Assembly: GCA_001661245.1 (NCBI GenBank)
Contig: KV454016.1
Span: 165,868-229,867, forward strand
Source: Pachysolen tannophilus NRRL Y-2460
Lineage: Eukaryota > Ascomycota > Pichiomycetes > Alaninales > Pachysolenaceae
DNA length: 64,000 nt
Direction of reading: 5' to 3'
Positions 30,730 to 40,596 of this stretch are shown here, piece by piece. Below the pieces are notes generated by a model, which was not told where the DNA came from, did no database searches, and saw only the letters and a list, made by a program, of their open reading frames with translations. Made by a program: the position numbers and the translations under genes. Position 1 is the first letter of the stretch. Each line of letters opens with the position of its first letter.

Positions 30730-31836
30730 TCATTCATCTGGATTAGCAATCCTTAGTCGATTACCAGTTTCCTGAGAGGCATCGGGCAAACTTCCAATGC
30801 TTAATCTTTTAGTTCCTCTTTCCAGTGCAGCTCTTTCTTCATTAGACATAAACACATAATCATTTGCTGTGGAATCATCATCTGTTGATGAATTTGAATG
30901 GAAATTTTTCCTATTCAATGCATTTTCTGTAACAAAATCTGTTATTATTTGTTTTGTTGATTTTTCTAAATCTTCATTTTCTTTTTGTTTTTGAGATTTC
31001 TTTCTATAGTAATAGAACAAGAACAGCAGAATCAGTATTAACAGCAGACCTACAACGGATCCAACCACTATTCCTGCAATTGACCCTCCACTTAAACTTT
31101 TCTTTGAAGATGAAGTTGACTTATTTGAATCCAATGATGATGATGGAGATGTTGCCTGTGCGGTTTCTGTCACCACAGACTCAGATGCAGAATTGGATTC
31201 AGTGACAACCACTAAGGAACTTGAGCTTGAGCTTGAGCTTGATGACGTTGATATCGAAGAAGAGGATGTGGTTGTTGGGGTCAGTGAAGATGATGATGAC
31301 GACGATGATGACGATGACGATGATGAACTTGAAGAAGAGGAGGATGAGCTTGAAGATGATGTGGAAGTTGAGGATGACGATGACGATGAACTTGACGAGC
31401 TCGATGAACTTGATGAACTTGACGAACTTGATGATGAGCTACTTTCGCTGGTGCTGCTACTACTACTGCTGCTGCTATCAGATGAATCCGAGTCATCACC
31501 CGTTGTGTAAACTGAAAAATAATCTGACCCACCACATTTTTCATATGGCCAGCCGGCACAATCCGTGCTACAATTACTATCATCATCTGCCGAACCCGAA
31601 GGAGAAGTGTTACCGCAATAACAGTCTGTACCGTTAATCATTGCGGCAACAGAGTAATCGGAACATTTCTCTTCACAATATGACGGCGATTGATATGTAT
31701 ACTCGTCATTATAAGTTAACGATGATTCAATAGAGGAAGCTTCATAACATCCCAAATATGAAAAAGTTGCTCCTGATATTAATGGCGAGTGAATTAAAAG
31801 TATTCCTAATAAATTTCTTATTTTAGCACAATGCAT
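30730..31836 (-). CDS. WSC-domain cell-wall stress sensor
   Basis: A plasma-membrane mechanosensor of the Wsc1/2/3 family that signals through Rom2-Rho1-Pkc1. ATG at 31836, 368 residues. A signal peptide lies at about 1-22. The WSC domain (about 24-112) has paired cysteines (YLGCYEA, CEEKCSDY, CYCGNTSP, CSTDCAGWPYEKCGG). A long Ser-rich stalk follows (about 115-240), probably O-mannosylated. Then come a single span (about 248-272, IAGIVVGSVVGLLLILILLFLF) and a basic stop-transfer YYYRKK. The cytoplasmic tail ends RLRIANPDE. Which Wsc paralogue this is cannot be told from one copy. It is convergent with ALG11. Confidence 0.9.
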   Translation of the reverse strand: MHCAKIRNLLGILLIHSPLISGATFSYLGCYEASSIESSLTYNDEYTYQSPSYCEEKCSDYSVAAMINGTDCYCGNTSPSGSADDDSNCSTDCAGWPYEKCGGSDYFSVYTTGDDSDSSDSSSSSSSSTSESSSSSSSSSSSSSSSSSSSSSSSSSTSTSSSSSSSSSSSSSSSSSSSSSSSSSLTPTTTSSSSISTSSSSSSSSSSLVVVTESNSASESVVTETAQATSPSSSLDSNKSTSSSKKSLSGGSIAGIVVGSVVGLLLILILLFLFYYYRKKSQKQKENEDLEKSTKQIITDFVTENALNRKNFHSNSSTDDDSTANDYVFMSNEERAALERGTKRLSIGSLPDASQETGNRLRIANPDE

Positions 31837-32255
31837 ATCAAATCAAGTATTCTGGGCATAAAAGAAAAAAGAAAAAAGAAAAAAAAAATTGAAATTGAAA
31901 TGAAATTGAAATGATTTCAAAATTATCAGTAAATGGATAAATAAAACACCTTTGGAAAATGCTTGAGACTTTTATTCTCTTTATTCTATCCTGTAAACAA
32001 TAAAGGATACAAATTTAAAAATAAATAAACGTAAACGAAATTGGTATAAAAATAAAAAGAAAATAAAAAAAAAAAAAAAAGGATATATAAATATATCACT
32101 TCAGAGAAAATGGAATGTTGCAAAATGCGAGCGAATGAATCAGTCAATAGGACCTAAAAAATGAAAATGAATGAACGAAAAAACTAAAGCGATTGTCTAT
32201 TAATATCTTGAGCCAATTGATACAACAACAAATTCCAATTCAATATGATAGATTA

Positions 32256-32290
<35 letters not shown>

Positions 32291-33340
32291 TTATTTATTT
32301 ATTCAATTAGAAGAAAGAAAATTAAAAAGAAGAAAAAAAAAACTCCAGCCAAAAAGCCGATTTTTTTAGCAATCAAAGCAATCAATATCTAATTAATATA
32401 ACTATTACTACCTCTAAAACTACTTTTCTTTTCAACTCTTTTATTTCACCATGATTTAAAACCTTCTTATTAAAATGGTAAACAAATATGCATGCATGTA
32501 CACGCTTATTGTACCTTGCATGCGTCTCCCTGCTTTTGGCTTTGAAAATTTTTTTGGAATTTTTTTTCTTTTTGGCCAGGATTCTGGGCTTTTTCTTAGT
32601 TCTCCCGGGGGAGCTGGTGGGCGGTAGATGGCGGGAATTGTGAGAACGGCGGGAACGGTAGGGGGGGGAATCTTGGGAAGGAAAACCGTATTTTTGATTT
32701 CTTACTTCTGGCTCTGGCTCTGGCCAGATTATCATTCTCCCTTGGAAGCCCCCCTTATTGTTGTGTTATTATTCCCTTTAGCGTATATAGAATTACCTAG
32801 TCAACCAAACCAACCCAGCCCCCTTATACGTTTGATTTAATTTGGTTTGGGTTGTTTTTTTTTTTGGTTTTCTTTTTGACGTGTCTTGACATGTATTTCT
32901 ATCGTTTCCGGCGCGAAAATCCTTCTACTTAGCATTTTTGGTTGGGCTAGCCTTTGTATTTGTACCAATGTCAGCTTGTTGCTTAATGCTTGATGTTTTT
33001 TAAGCCAGTTTCAAGATGGTCGGAACTCCAGTAACTGAGAAAATCATCTATGCCGTGCCTGGATCGATAATCAATTAATCTCTAATTGTAAATATATCCA
33101 TACCATACCAACTGCTGACACAATAGACAACAATGTGGCTCTCTGTCGCTTTGTGTCGCTTTACGTCGCTTTATGTCACTTTATGTCACGTTTGTCGCTT
33201 TTTTTAGTCGTGTGATATTTGCTCAAGTTCTTTTGATGAGGACATAAACATTTCAGAGAATTTTTCAACCACGGGAAGAACAAGAGCATAATTTGGTGGT
33301 TGAAAAATTTTGATTCACCAAGAATAGGTAGATAAGTGGT
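31837..33340. other. WSC/BCS1 divergent region
   Basis: 1.5 kb without a convincing gene. It holds a TA tract at 32261-32287 and a G-rich stretch at 32607-32668 with five G-runs (5, 3, 3, 3 and 8 G). A TTGACGTGTCTTGACATG string near 32877, a GGCGCG word near 32910, and the TGTCGCTTT tandem array (separate entry) also lie here. Short open frames on both strands are low-complexity and rejected. Confidence 0.5.
33144..33199. repeat. 10-bp tandem array TGTCGCTTTN upstream of BCS1
   Basis: Six units (TGTCGCT, TGTCGCT, CGTCGCT, TGTCACT, TGTCACG, TGTCGCT, each followed by TT-rich spacers). The first five are spaced by exactly 10 bp, the last by 9. The array ends about 140 bp before the BCS1 ATG. 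A 10-bp period places every copy on the same helix face, which would suit cooperative protein binding. Confidence 0.8.
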
Positions 33341-34819
33341 ATGAGTGAAGGAGATCAGCAGAGGCAATTGCATGGACAAGGTATTCCTGGTTTGCAAAAT
33401 GAGTCTGCTGGGGCTGTGGGTGCCAGTTATGGTTCTAGTGGTATTAATGGTTCTAATGGTATTAATGGTTCCAGCGGTATTAATGGTCCAAGTCCTGCAT
33501 CAGTAGATATAAGTAAGATTGTTAGTGAGAGTGATGGATCTGTTTCAGGTATTTCTAAAAACTTGTTTGATCAAGCAGTTCTAGGTAATCCTTATTTTGC
33601 AGCAGGTGGTGGATTAATGTTTCTTGGTGGTGCATTGGCTTTAATGAAATCTTCAATTACAAGAGGTGCAGGTTTTGCATATAGACAAATGATTGTTGAT
33701 TTGGAAATTTCTTCAAAAGATAGATCTTATAATTGGTTCTTAGCTTGGATGTCACAATTTGAAGGTAGAATGTCAAGACATTTGGCAGTAGAAACAAATT
33801 ATGCACAACGTAAAAATGGATCTGTAGAAACTGATTTTTCATTAGTACCAGGTCCTGGAAATCATCTTTTAAAATATAAAGGTGCTTATATGTTTGTTAA
33901 AAGAGAAAGGTCTGGGAAATTATTAGATATGCATAGTGGATCTCCATTTGAAACAGTAACATTAACAACTTTATATAGAGATCGAAATTTATTTAAAGAA
34001 ATTTTAAATGAATCAAAAAGATTAGCTTTAAAAGCAAGTGAAGGTAAAACTGTTATTTATACACCATGGAATAAAGATTGGTTACCCTTTGGACAACCAA
34101 GAAGTAAAAGATTGATTGATTCCGTGGTTTTAGATAAAGGAATTAAAGAACAAATTTTAGAAGATGTTAAAAGTTTTCTTAAAAATGGTAAATGGTATCA
34201 TGAAAGAGGTATACCATATAGAAGAGGTTATTTATTATATGGTCCTCCTGGAAGTGGTAAGACAAGTTTTATACAAGCATTAGCAGGTGAATTAGATTAT
34301 GATATTTGCCTTTTAAATTTATCTGAGGCAAATTTAACCGATGATAGATTAAATTATATAATTAATCATATTCCAGCTCGTAGTATCTTATTATTGGAAG
34401 ATATCGATGCTCTGTTTAATCAAAGACTGCTGACTTCTGAGCAAGGTTATACTTCAAAAGTAACATTCAGTGGTTTATTAAATGCATTAGATGGTGTTAC
34501 ATCTGCAGAAGAAATAATGACTTTTATGACTACAAATCATCCAGAAAAATTGGATCCTGCTTTATTAAGACCTGGAAGAGTGGATTTTAAAGTGTTGATT
34601 GATAATGCAAGTGAATATCAAGTTCAACAATTATTCATGAGATTTTATCCCGGTGAAATTGAAAAATGTAATGAATTTATGAAAAAATATAGAGCATTAC
34701 ATTTAGAAACACCAATTAGTACTGCTCTGTTACAAGGCTTATTTGTATACAATAAACATAACCCTGATGGTGCAGTTAAAATGATTGAAGTTTTAACTGA
34801 TCCTAATCATAGTTTTTAA
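33341..34819 (+). CDS. BCS1: Mitochondrial AAA translocase Bcs1
   Basis: Bcs1 moves the folded Rieske protein across the inner membrane during complex III assembly. ATG at 33341, 492 residues (S. cerevisiae 456). The extra length is an N-terminal Gly/Ser/Asn stretch with an 18-bp repeat encoding GSxGIN three times (33433-33487). One membrane span (about 87-105) is followed by the Bcs1-specific domain. The AAA module has Walker A GPPGSGKT (301-308), Walker B ILLLEDID (about 349-356), [11 protein letters not shown] and [20 protein letters not shown]. Four in-frame CTG codons occur at 34412, 34427, 34430 and 34727. The first (residue 358) falls on the second Ala of the conserved DAAF, evidence that CTG means Ala here. 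Confidence 0.96.
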   Translation: MSEGDQQRQLHGQGIPGLQNESAGAVGASYGSSGINGSNGINGSSGINGPSPASVDISKIVSESDGSVSGISKNLFDQAVLGNPYFAAGGGLMFLGGALALMKSSITRGAGFAYRQMIVDLEISSKDRSYNWFLAWMSQFEGRMSRHLAVETNYAQRKNGSVETDFSLVPGPGNHLLKYKGAYMFVKRERSGKLLDMHSGSPFETVTLTTLYRDRNLFKEILNESKRLALKASEGKTVIYTPWNKDWLPFGQPRSKRLIDSVVLDKGIKEQILEDVKSFLKNGKWYHERGIPYRRGYLLYGPPGSGKTSFIQALAGELDYDICLLNLSEANLTDDRLNYIINHIPARSILLLEDIDALFNQRLLTSEQGYTSKVTFSGLLNALDGVTSAEEIMTFMTTNHPEKLDPALLRPGRVDFKVLIDNASEYQVQQLFMRFYPGEIEKCNEFMKKYRALHLETPISTALLQGLFVYNKHNPDGAVKMIEVLTDPNHSF

Positions 34820-34910
34820 ATCCTGCTAAATATTGTACATTTTTTCCATTTTTTGTTTATAGATTAATTTTATTATACAATACAAAATAATAAAATAAAA
34901 ATAAAAAAAA

Positions 34911-35147
34911 TCATCCTCTAAATTCCCTAAATACCTTTAATTTCAGATCGTTTAAATGTTTCAGTAGTATCTCACTAGACCCATCTCTAATTGCCGATTC
35001 TTTAGATTTTTCTAATAATCTATGATAAAAATTCAAATAGTTGAGATAAATCAATAAATCACTAGAATCATTCTTAATATTCATCTGTGTCTTTGACCTT
35101 ATAATCTTCTTAAATTTAGTTCTTGGATATTGATTAGTCTTCCCCAT
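34911..35147 (-). CDS. WIP1: Kinetochore histone-fold protein Wip1 (CENP-W)
   Basis: Wip1/CENP-W pairs with Cnn1/CENP-T in the histone-fold part of the inner kinetochore. The ATG at 35147 (MGKTNQYPRTKFKKI) gives 78 residues; a GTG two codons upstream is rejected. DLLIYLNYLNFYHRLLEKSKESAIRDG aligns well with human CENP-W DLLVHLNCLLFVHRLAEESRTNA. The tail LKHLNDLKLKVFREFRG matches its ...ILKKSRG ending. The length fits the family (about 80-90). It is convergent with BCS1, 91 bp apart. Such small genes are often missed by annotation. Confidence 0.85.
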   Translation of the reverse strand: MGKTNQYPRTKFKKIIRSKTQMNIKNDSSDLLIYLNYLNFYHRLLEKSKESAIRDGSSEILLKHLNDLKLKVFREFRG

Positions 35148-35449
35148 GTCCACCCTCTATATGATTATCCCTTATTCACCTTATTCCTCTTATTTTATCA
35201 AATCACTGATGGTGATGTCGTTGTCGTTTTAATCACTTTGTTTTTGTTTTTGTTTTATTTTATTTTGTTTACAAAAAATATTAAGAAAAAAAGTATTTTA
35301 ATTTTTTTATATAATAATAATACAAAAGTTTGAAAACAAACATTACGAGAAAAGTTTTAAAACTAATTACAATTACTATAATATAAGTTCAATATAAAAT
35401 CATATAATTTTAGTAGTAGTATATATGAATATATACATTTATATATAGT
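35148..35449. other. LEU2 3' side / WIP1 promoter
   Basis: About 300 bp of AT-rich sequence with T-runs. A 67-codon open frame on the plus strand is poly-Phe/Leu low complexity and not credible. No other feature is seen. Confidence 0.35.
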
Positions 35450-36547
35450 TTAAGCTAAAATTTCTTTAAGAGCTTTAGCAACAGCGTCACCGACTTCACT
35501 TGTTGAATTTTGACCACCCAAATCTCCAGTTCTTATTCCAGCGTCCAAGACTTTCTTAACAGCTTCTTCAAGAGCATCGGCTTCTTTAACTAAATTTAAT
35601 GATAATCTTAACATCATTGCAGCAGATAAGATTGTAGCAATTGGGTTTACTTTCCCCTTTGGTAAGTCTGGAGCAGAGCCATGACAAGGTTCATATAAAC
35701 CAAAAGCTGTATTTTTATCAGGTAATGAAGCTAAAGATGCAGATGGTAATAATCCTAATGAACCTGGAATGACAGAAGCTTCATCTGAAATGATATCACC
35801 AAACATGTTAGAAGTAATAACTATTCCATTTAATTTGGTTGGAGATTTAACCAAAATCATTGCAGCTGAATCAATTAATTGATGTTGAACAGATAATTGA
35901 GGAAATTCTTTTTCAATTGTTTCTTGAACAGTTTTTCTCCATAATCTTGATGAAGCTAATACATTTGCCTTATCTAAAGACCAAATTGGTAAAGGAGGAT
36001 TATTTTGTAAAGCTAAAAATGCAGCCATTCTTGTAATTCTTTGAACTTCTGGAATTGAATAAGCTTCAGTATCAGAAGCAAAACCTGAACCATCATCTTC
36101 TTTTCTTTCACCAAAATAAATACCACCAACTAATTCTCTAACAACTGTAAAATTTGTTCCTTTAACAATTTCTGCTTTTAATGGAGATAATTCTAATAAA
36201 GATTCTGAAGCAAAATTACATGGTCTTAAATTTGCATATAAATTTAATTCTTTTCTAATTTTTAATAAACCTTGTTCTGGTCTAACATCACCTGTCCCCC
36301 ATTTTGGACCTCCAACAGCACCCAAGAGAACAGCATCTGCATTTTTTGAAGCTTCAAGAGCCTCATCGGTTAATGGAACTCCAGCAGCATCAATAGCAGC
36401 ACCACCAATCAAATGACGTTGAAAATCAAATACGATTGTAGGATTAACTTCAGTAATTGCATTCAATACTTTTAAAGCTTCATCAATTACCTCTGTACCA
36501 ACATGATCACCAGGTAATACAACAACAGATTTCTTTGATATTGACAT
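35450..36547 (-). CDS. LEU2: 3-isopropylmalate dehydrogenase Leu2
   Basis: Leu2 oxidatively decarboxylates 3-isopropylmalate to 2-ketoisocaproate with NAD, the third leucine-specific step, in the cytosol. ATG at 36547, 365 residues. Blocks in order: [109 protein letters not shown], and [30 protein letters not shown]. All catalytic residues of the family appear present. The upstream region has a degenerate repeat cluster (36768-36900) and only a partial Leu3-like half site (ACCGGCACCA, 36711-36720). Confidence 0.98.
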   Translation of the reverse strand: MSISKKSVVVLPGDHVGTEVIDEALKVLNAITEVNPTIVFDFQRHLIGGAAIDAAGVPLTDEALEASKNADAVLLGAVGGPKWGTGDVRPEQGLLKIRKELNLYANLRPCNFASESLLELSPLKAEIVKGTNFTVVRELVGGIYFGERKEDDGSGFASDTEAYSIPEVQRITRMAAFLALQNNPPLPIWSLDKANVLASSRLWRKTVQETIEKEFPQLSVQHQLIDSAAMILVKSPTKLNGIVITSNMFGDIISDEASVIPGSLGLLPSASLASLPDKNTAFGLYEPCHGSAPDLPKGKVNPIATILSAAMMLRLSLNLVKEADALEEAVKKVLDAGIRTGDLGGQNSTSEVGDAVAKALKEILA

Positions 36548-36995
36548 ATTTATTTATTTTTTTTTTTCTATTCCTTCTTAATTAAAAAACAATAAAAATC
36601 TTTTATTTCAAAAAAATTATTTATATAATTAATAATAATCGTTCAACAAACAAACAAACTCTATATAGTTAGTTAGATGGTTAGTTAGTTAGTTGGTTCG
36701 TTGGTCACCAACCGGCACCAACTCCGTTAAAGGCCCTTAATAAAATCATTTTTTAAATGAAAAAAACAAAATTACTTAAAAAGGAAATACTCTAAAATTA
36801 CCTAAAAAGGGCAATACACAGAAATTACCTTTTTTAGGAAAATACATTTTGATTACCATTTTAGGAAATAATTTAAAACTACTTAAAAAGGAAATTTTTA
36901 TCGATATTTTTTTTCAGTTTTAAGGCAGAAAAGTAAAAAGAAAGAAAGAAAGAAAGCTAGTTTAGCTATATATGAAATGAATAATAATTGTCTAT
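36548..36995. other. LEU2 promoter / RLP7 3' side
   Basis: Contains an (AGTT)n-like tract at about 36668-36705, ACCGGCACCA at 36711-36720, and the degenerate repeats in the next entry. No gene is seen. Confidence 0.5.
36768..36900. repeat. Five degenerate TTACCT...AGGAAAT units
   Basis: Imperfect 25-30 bp units: AAATTACTTAAAAAGGAAAT, AAATTACCTAAAAAGGGCAA, AAATTACCTTTTTTAGGAAA, ATTACCATTTTAGGAAAT and AAACTACTTAAAAAGGAAAT. Each has a TACCT-type half and an AGGAAA half, roughly an inverted repeat. The ACTACCTT words near OCH1 (9582-9709) share the core. Function is unknown; it could be the LEU2 promoter or a decayed tandem repeat. Confidence 0.65.
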
Positions 36996-37841
36996 TTATA
37001 TTTGTTCAGCTATAAAAGTATCGATATCAACTTCGGGTAAGGCGGCGTTTCCGGCTAATGAGACTTGTTGTTGAGCTTTCAGTTCTCTTAACTGCATTCT
37101 CTTTAATTTGCTTAAAGGTCCCCATCCTTGAACTGGAGGTGTTAATTGGAAAGGTTTTAAAAAACTTATAATTGTTTTAAAATTTTGACCCATTGTAACA
37201 ATTTCATGAATTAAATCTTCAACACAAACTAATCCCAAATCTCCAAATTTTTCTTCAATTAAATTATTATCATTTAAAGAAACTTCCTTCTTAGTTGTAT
37301 TATCATTTTCTGTATTTTCTATTAAAACTTTTGCTCTTTTTTGAATTAAATTTCTTATAGTTGATAATGATGGTTTCCCTGTGACAATATATGGAGAACA
37401 AAGTCTTAATAATGGTTTGATTGTTGGGGTTAATTTAACAAAAATAGCCGAATAATTATGATTTAATCTTAATAATGATAAAATTTTTTTAGTCTTGGAT
37501 GGAATCTTTGCTCCATGTGGACCAGGAATTCTAACTATAAATAATAATCTTGGTTTTTCATCATTTTCAATCTTGGAAATTTTCACCAGTTCTTGAATTT
37601 TCAACTTATCTTGTTCATTTTTAACAACTCTTTTAATTCTATAATTTTCTCTTTCAGATGCCCTACGTTTAGAAATAAGTGATTCTAATCTATTAAATTT
37701 TTGCTTTTTCTGATTTTTTTTCAACTGTTGTTCTTCAGCTTTCTTCCTAGCAGCTTCTTGTTTTTCAATTCTTAATCTATCTGCATTCTTTCTTTTCTTT
37801 AACAAAATCTCTGGATTTGAATTCAAAGGCTGGGATGACAT
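36996..37841 (-). CDS. RLP7: 60S ribosome biogenesis factor Rlp7
   Basis: Rlp7 is an L7-like nucleolar protein needed for ITS2 processing and early pre-60S assembly. ATG at 37841, 281 residues (S. cerevisiae 322). The N-terminus is a basic coiled region (PEILLKKRKNADRLRIEKQEAARKKAEEQQ). The L30/L7 fold follows with RLLFIVRIPGPHGAKIPSKTKKIL, LTPTIKPLLRLCSPYIVTGKPSLSTIRNLIQKR and GDLGLVCVEDLIHEIVTMGQNF. The end, LTPPVQGWGPLSKLKRMQLRE, distinguishes it from ribosomal L7 itself. Its promoter carries PAC- and RRPE-like boxes typical of ribosome-biogenesis genes. Confidence 0.95.
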   Translation of the reverse strand: MSSQPLNSNPEILLKKRKNADRLRIEKQEAARKKAEEQQLKKNQKKQKFNRLESLISKRRASERENYRIKRVVKNEQDKLKIQELVKISKIENDEKPRLLFIVRIPGPHGAKIPSKTKKILSLLRLNHNYSAIFVKLTPTIKPLLRLCSPYIVTGKPSLSTIRNLIQKRAKVLIENTENDNTTKKEVSLNDNNLIEEKFGDLGLVCVEDLIHEIVTMGQNFKTIISFLKPFQLTPPVQGWGPLSKLKRMQLRELKAQQQVSLAGNAALPEVDIDTFIAEQI

Positions 37842-37966
37842 GATCTTGGGACTAAATGTTTCTTTAATAATAATAATACCTAGACTTTATTTAATTTTCT
37901 TTTAAAAATAAAAAGAAAAAAAAATTTTTTTAAATTTTTCTTTTATCTCATCTCAAAAATGAAAAA

Positions 37967-38001
<35 letters not shown>

Positions 38002-38276
38002 CCAAAAACGGAATTTTGTTACACTTTTCCACGATACTTGTCTATATGAACTACAACAATACAGTTATTTAAAAGTTAGTTAAAAACGATATATTTATAT
38101 ATAAACCATATAAAATAAAAGCTAACTCAGTATGAATAAGTAATATATAAAACAGAGTTGAAAAGCACATTTTTCCCCAATAAAAAAAAAAAAAAAAAAA
38201 AAAACAAAATTAAAAAAAGAAAATTAGACCCAATCAGTAGTTATTAAATAAAAAATAGTTCAGTTAATTAAACATT
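37842..38276. other. RLP7 promoter / NFS1 3' side
   Basis: Besides the PAC/RRPE pair, two long A-runs (37971-37999 and 38182-38203) and AT-rich filler. No further gene is seen. Confidence 0.45.
37932..37954 (-). promoter_or_regulatory. PAC + RRPE pair of RLP7
   Basis: Read on the coding (minus) strand, GAGATGAGAT (37945-37954) matches the PAC consensus GMGATGAGMT. AGAAAAATTT (37932-37941) resembles the RRPE. The pair lies about 90-113 bp before the RLP7 ATG, the usual place in ribosome-biogenesis promoters. Confidence 0.6.
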
Positions 38277-39734
38277 TCAATGGCCAGACCATTCAATAGA
38301 GTTTAAATCAATACCTTCTTTAACCATTTCCCATAATGGAGAAAGTTCTCTCAAGAATGTGACTCTATGGTTTATTGCAGAGATGACATAATCGATTTCT
38401 TCTTCGGTGGTGAATCTACCAATACCAAATCTAATTGAAGAATGAGCTAAAGCATCATCTGCACCTAAAGCATGTAAGACATAACTTGGTTCTAAAGAAG
38501 CTGAAGTACATGCGGAACCAGAACTTAATGCTATATCTTTTAAAGCCATCAATAAGGATTCACCTTCTATATAGGCAAATGAAATATTAACACAACCTGG
38601 ATAACGATGAATTGGAGAACCATTTAATTGAGTATGTTCAATTGATAATAAACCATTAATCAATTTATTTGATAATTTTTCAATATGTTTTTTATCTCTT
38701 TCACTTTCAGCCATTGTTAATCTTGCAGCTTCACCAAATCCACAAACCAGAGCTGGAGCTAAAGTACCTGATCTAAGACCTCTTTCTTGACCACCACCAT
38801 TTATAATTGGTTCCAATCTAACTCTTGGTCTTCTTCTAACAAAACATGCACCAACACCTTTTGGACCATAAATCTTATGTGAAGAAATTGACATCAAATC
38901 AATATTATATTTATTAACATCTAATGGAATTTTCCCATATGCTTGAGCACCATCTGTATGGAAAAAAACTTTATGTTTTCTACAAATTTTACCAATTTCT
39001 TCCAATGGTTGAATAACACCAATTTCATTATTTACAGCCATTATAGATACTAAACAAGTATCTTTTCTTATTGCTTTTTCTAATTGATCCAATTCAATTA
39101 AACCATTAGAATTAACTGGTAAATATGTAACATCAAAACCTTCATCTTGTAAATGCCTAGCAGAATCTAAAACACATTTATGTTCAGTTTGAGCAGTAAT
39201 TATATGTTTTTTAGTTTTTTTATAAAATCTTGGAACACCTTTAATACACATATTATTTGTTTCAGTTGCACCTGAAGTGAAAATAATTTCTTTTGGATCA
39301 GCTCCAATAACTTTAGCTATATTTTCTCTAGCTTTTTCAACTTCTTTCTCTGTTTCCCAACCATAAGCATGTGTTGATGAATGAGGATTACCATATAATC
39401 CAGTATAAAATTGTAACATTTTATCCAAAACTCTTGGATCAACAGGAGTTGTTGCTTGCATATCCAAATAAATTGGTCTTGTTCCATACAAATTATCATC
39501 TCTTTCAGCATTCTTTAAACTAATAGGTGATCCATCAGGAGCAGTCGGTGTTGTATTAACAGTAGCATTATTTATATTTGTTGGAGATGGTTTAAAATCA
39601 ACACTTGTACTTGAAAAAAACCTTGTGGCGGCTAAAATTTTTATATCTTTTCTTCCTATAATTTGACTTGGAAAATATTTTTGACATACATCTAAAGATA
39701 ACTTTTTAATCATATTATTCTTTCCTATCATCAT
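38277..39734 (-). CDS. NFS1: Mitochondrial cysteine desulfurase Nfs1
   Basis: Nfs1 is the PLP enzyme that removes sulfur from cysteine for Fe-S cluster assembly and tRNA thiolation. The ATG at 39734 gives 485 residues; a TTG four codons upstream is rejected. A basic mitochondrial presequence precedes [18 protein letters not shown]. The PLP-lysine block is [17 protein letters not shown]. The active-site loop Cys is in [21 protein letters not shown]. The conserved C-terminus ends [12 protein letters not shown]. One in-frame CTG (38748-38750) lies in TLAPA-CTG-VCGFGEA, where most homologues have Leu; it is the least comfortable site for the CUG=Ala reading. Confidence 0.97.
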   Translation of the reverse strand: MMIGKNNMIKKLSLDVCQKYFPSQIIGRKDIKILAATRFFSSTSVDFKPSPTNINNATVNTTPTAPDGSPISLKNAERDDNLYGTRPIYLDMQATTPVDPRVLDKMLQFYTGLYGNPHSSTHAYGWETEKEVEKARENIAKVIGADPKEIIFTSGATETNNMCIKGVPRFYKKTKKHIITAQTEHKCVLDSARHLQDEGFDVTYLPVNSNGLIELDQLEKAIRKDTCLVSIMAVNNEIGVIQPLEEIGKICRKHKVFFHTDGAQAYGKIPLDVNKYNIDLMSISSHKIYGPKGVGACFVRRRPRVRLEPIINGGGQERGLRSGTLAPALVCGFGEAARLTMAESERDKKHIEKLSNKLINGLLSIEHTQLNGSPIHRYPGCVNISFAYIEGESLLMALKDIALSSGSACTSASLEPSYVLHALGADDALAHSSIRFGIGRFTTEEEIDYVISAINHRVTFLRELSPLWEMVKEGIDLNSIEWSGH

Positions 39735-40596
39735 CGTCAAAATCAATAAAACAAAATAATAATAAAAAAAGATTAAAACAATTGATTAAACCAATATCAA
39801 TCAATTAACTTTAACGTAAAATTTGAATCAAATAATAGAATAAAAATAAATAATAATAATAATAATATAATTATTTAGATATGAGTTATATTATTTTTTT
39901 CTTTTTTACATATTTAGTTTAGTCACAGTGTCACAGTTTTTTAATTTAATTTTTTTAATTTTTTTCGCCTTGTCCTGAAATTAGAGGGGAAAGCCGAAAA
40001 GAATGGCTGGAAAAAGTAAAAAAAATTTTAATTTAGGTGTAAACCCTTTTGTTTTCGGACAGACTGCTGCTGATTATTAATACCGATGAATTCTCGGAAA
40101 CCGAAATTTGCTGCTGCAAGCTCCTGTTAACCAGAAGGCACAAGGCAAAAAAGAAAAAAAAAAGACTCTGCAGCACCCCGTATTAACCGGGGAAAGAAAA
40201 AAGAAGAAGAAGTTTTTTTTTGGTCGTTTGCCTTACCCTTTTCGGAAATAAAAAGAATTAATACCGCTAACATTCTTTGCACGTGGAACTTATATTTGCC
40301 GTTAAATGGCAGACTTTTTCTTTTTTGATATTTTGTACACGCACTTATAAATGCGCCTTTTCAATTATGAGTGTGTGCGCACTTGCCTATGTTTTTTCAG
40401 CTGGTGCTTGCTATCACGTGACTGATTTCTATTTTCTCTTTTGCACATGATCGAGCCAGGTAAAAGGGAAAAAAAAAGAAACTGTTCTTTCCACCTTTAT
40501 CTTTATGTCCATGAAATATACAAATATACATATATATATTTTACAATAGCCGTGATTTAGTCATATATATTGGCATTGATCCCAGATTTTAATAAT
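39735..40596. other. NFS1/PET8 divergent promoter
   Basis: Contains CACGTG boxes at 40280-40285 (GCACGTGG) and 40414-40421 (TCACGTGA). Repeated GGAAA/CGAAAA words, TA/ATT tracts at 39851-39875 and 40535-40545, and an AAGAAAAAAAAAAG run are also present. No further gene is seen. Confidence 0.5.
40414..40421. promoter_or_regulatory. Cbf1-type TCACGTGA box between NFS1 and PET8
   Basis: A perfect palindromic TCACGTGA about 176 bp before the PET8 ATG, with a second CACGTG at 40280. Cbf1 with Met4 controls sulfur and SAM genes in yeasts. The two flanking genes handle cysteine sulfur (NFS1) and SAM import (PET8), so the sites make biological sense. Binding is inferred. Confidence 0.55.

Noticed and set aside
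31193-31637. Asp/Glu-rich and Met-rich plus-strand frames
   Set aside because: They are antisense readings of the serine codon repeats in the WSC stalk.
36711-36720. Leu3 site upstream of LEU2
   Set aside because: ACCGGCACCA has one CCGG half only; the CCGGNNCCGG consensus is not met.
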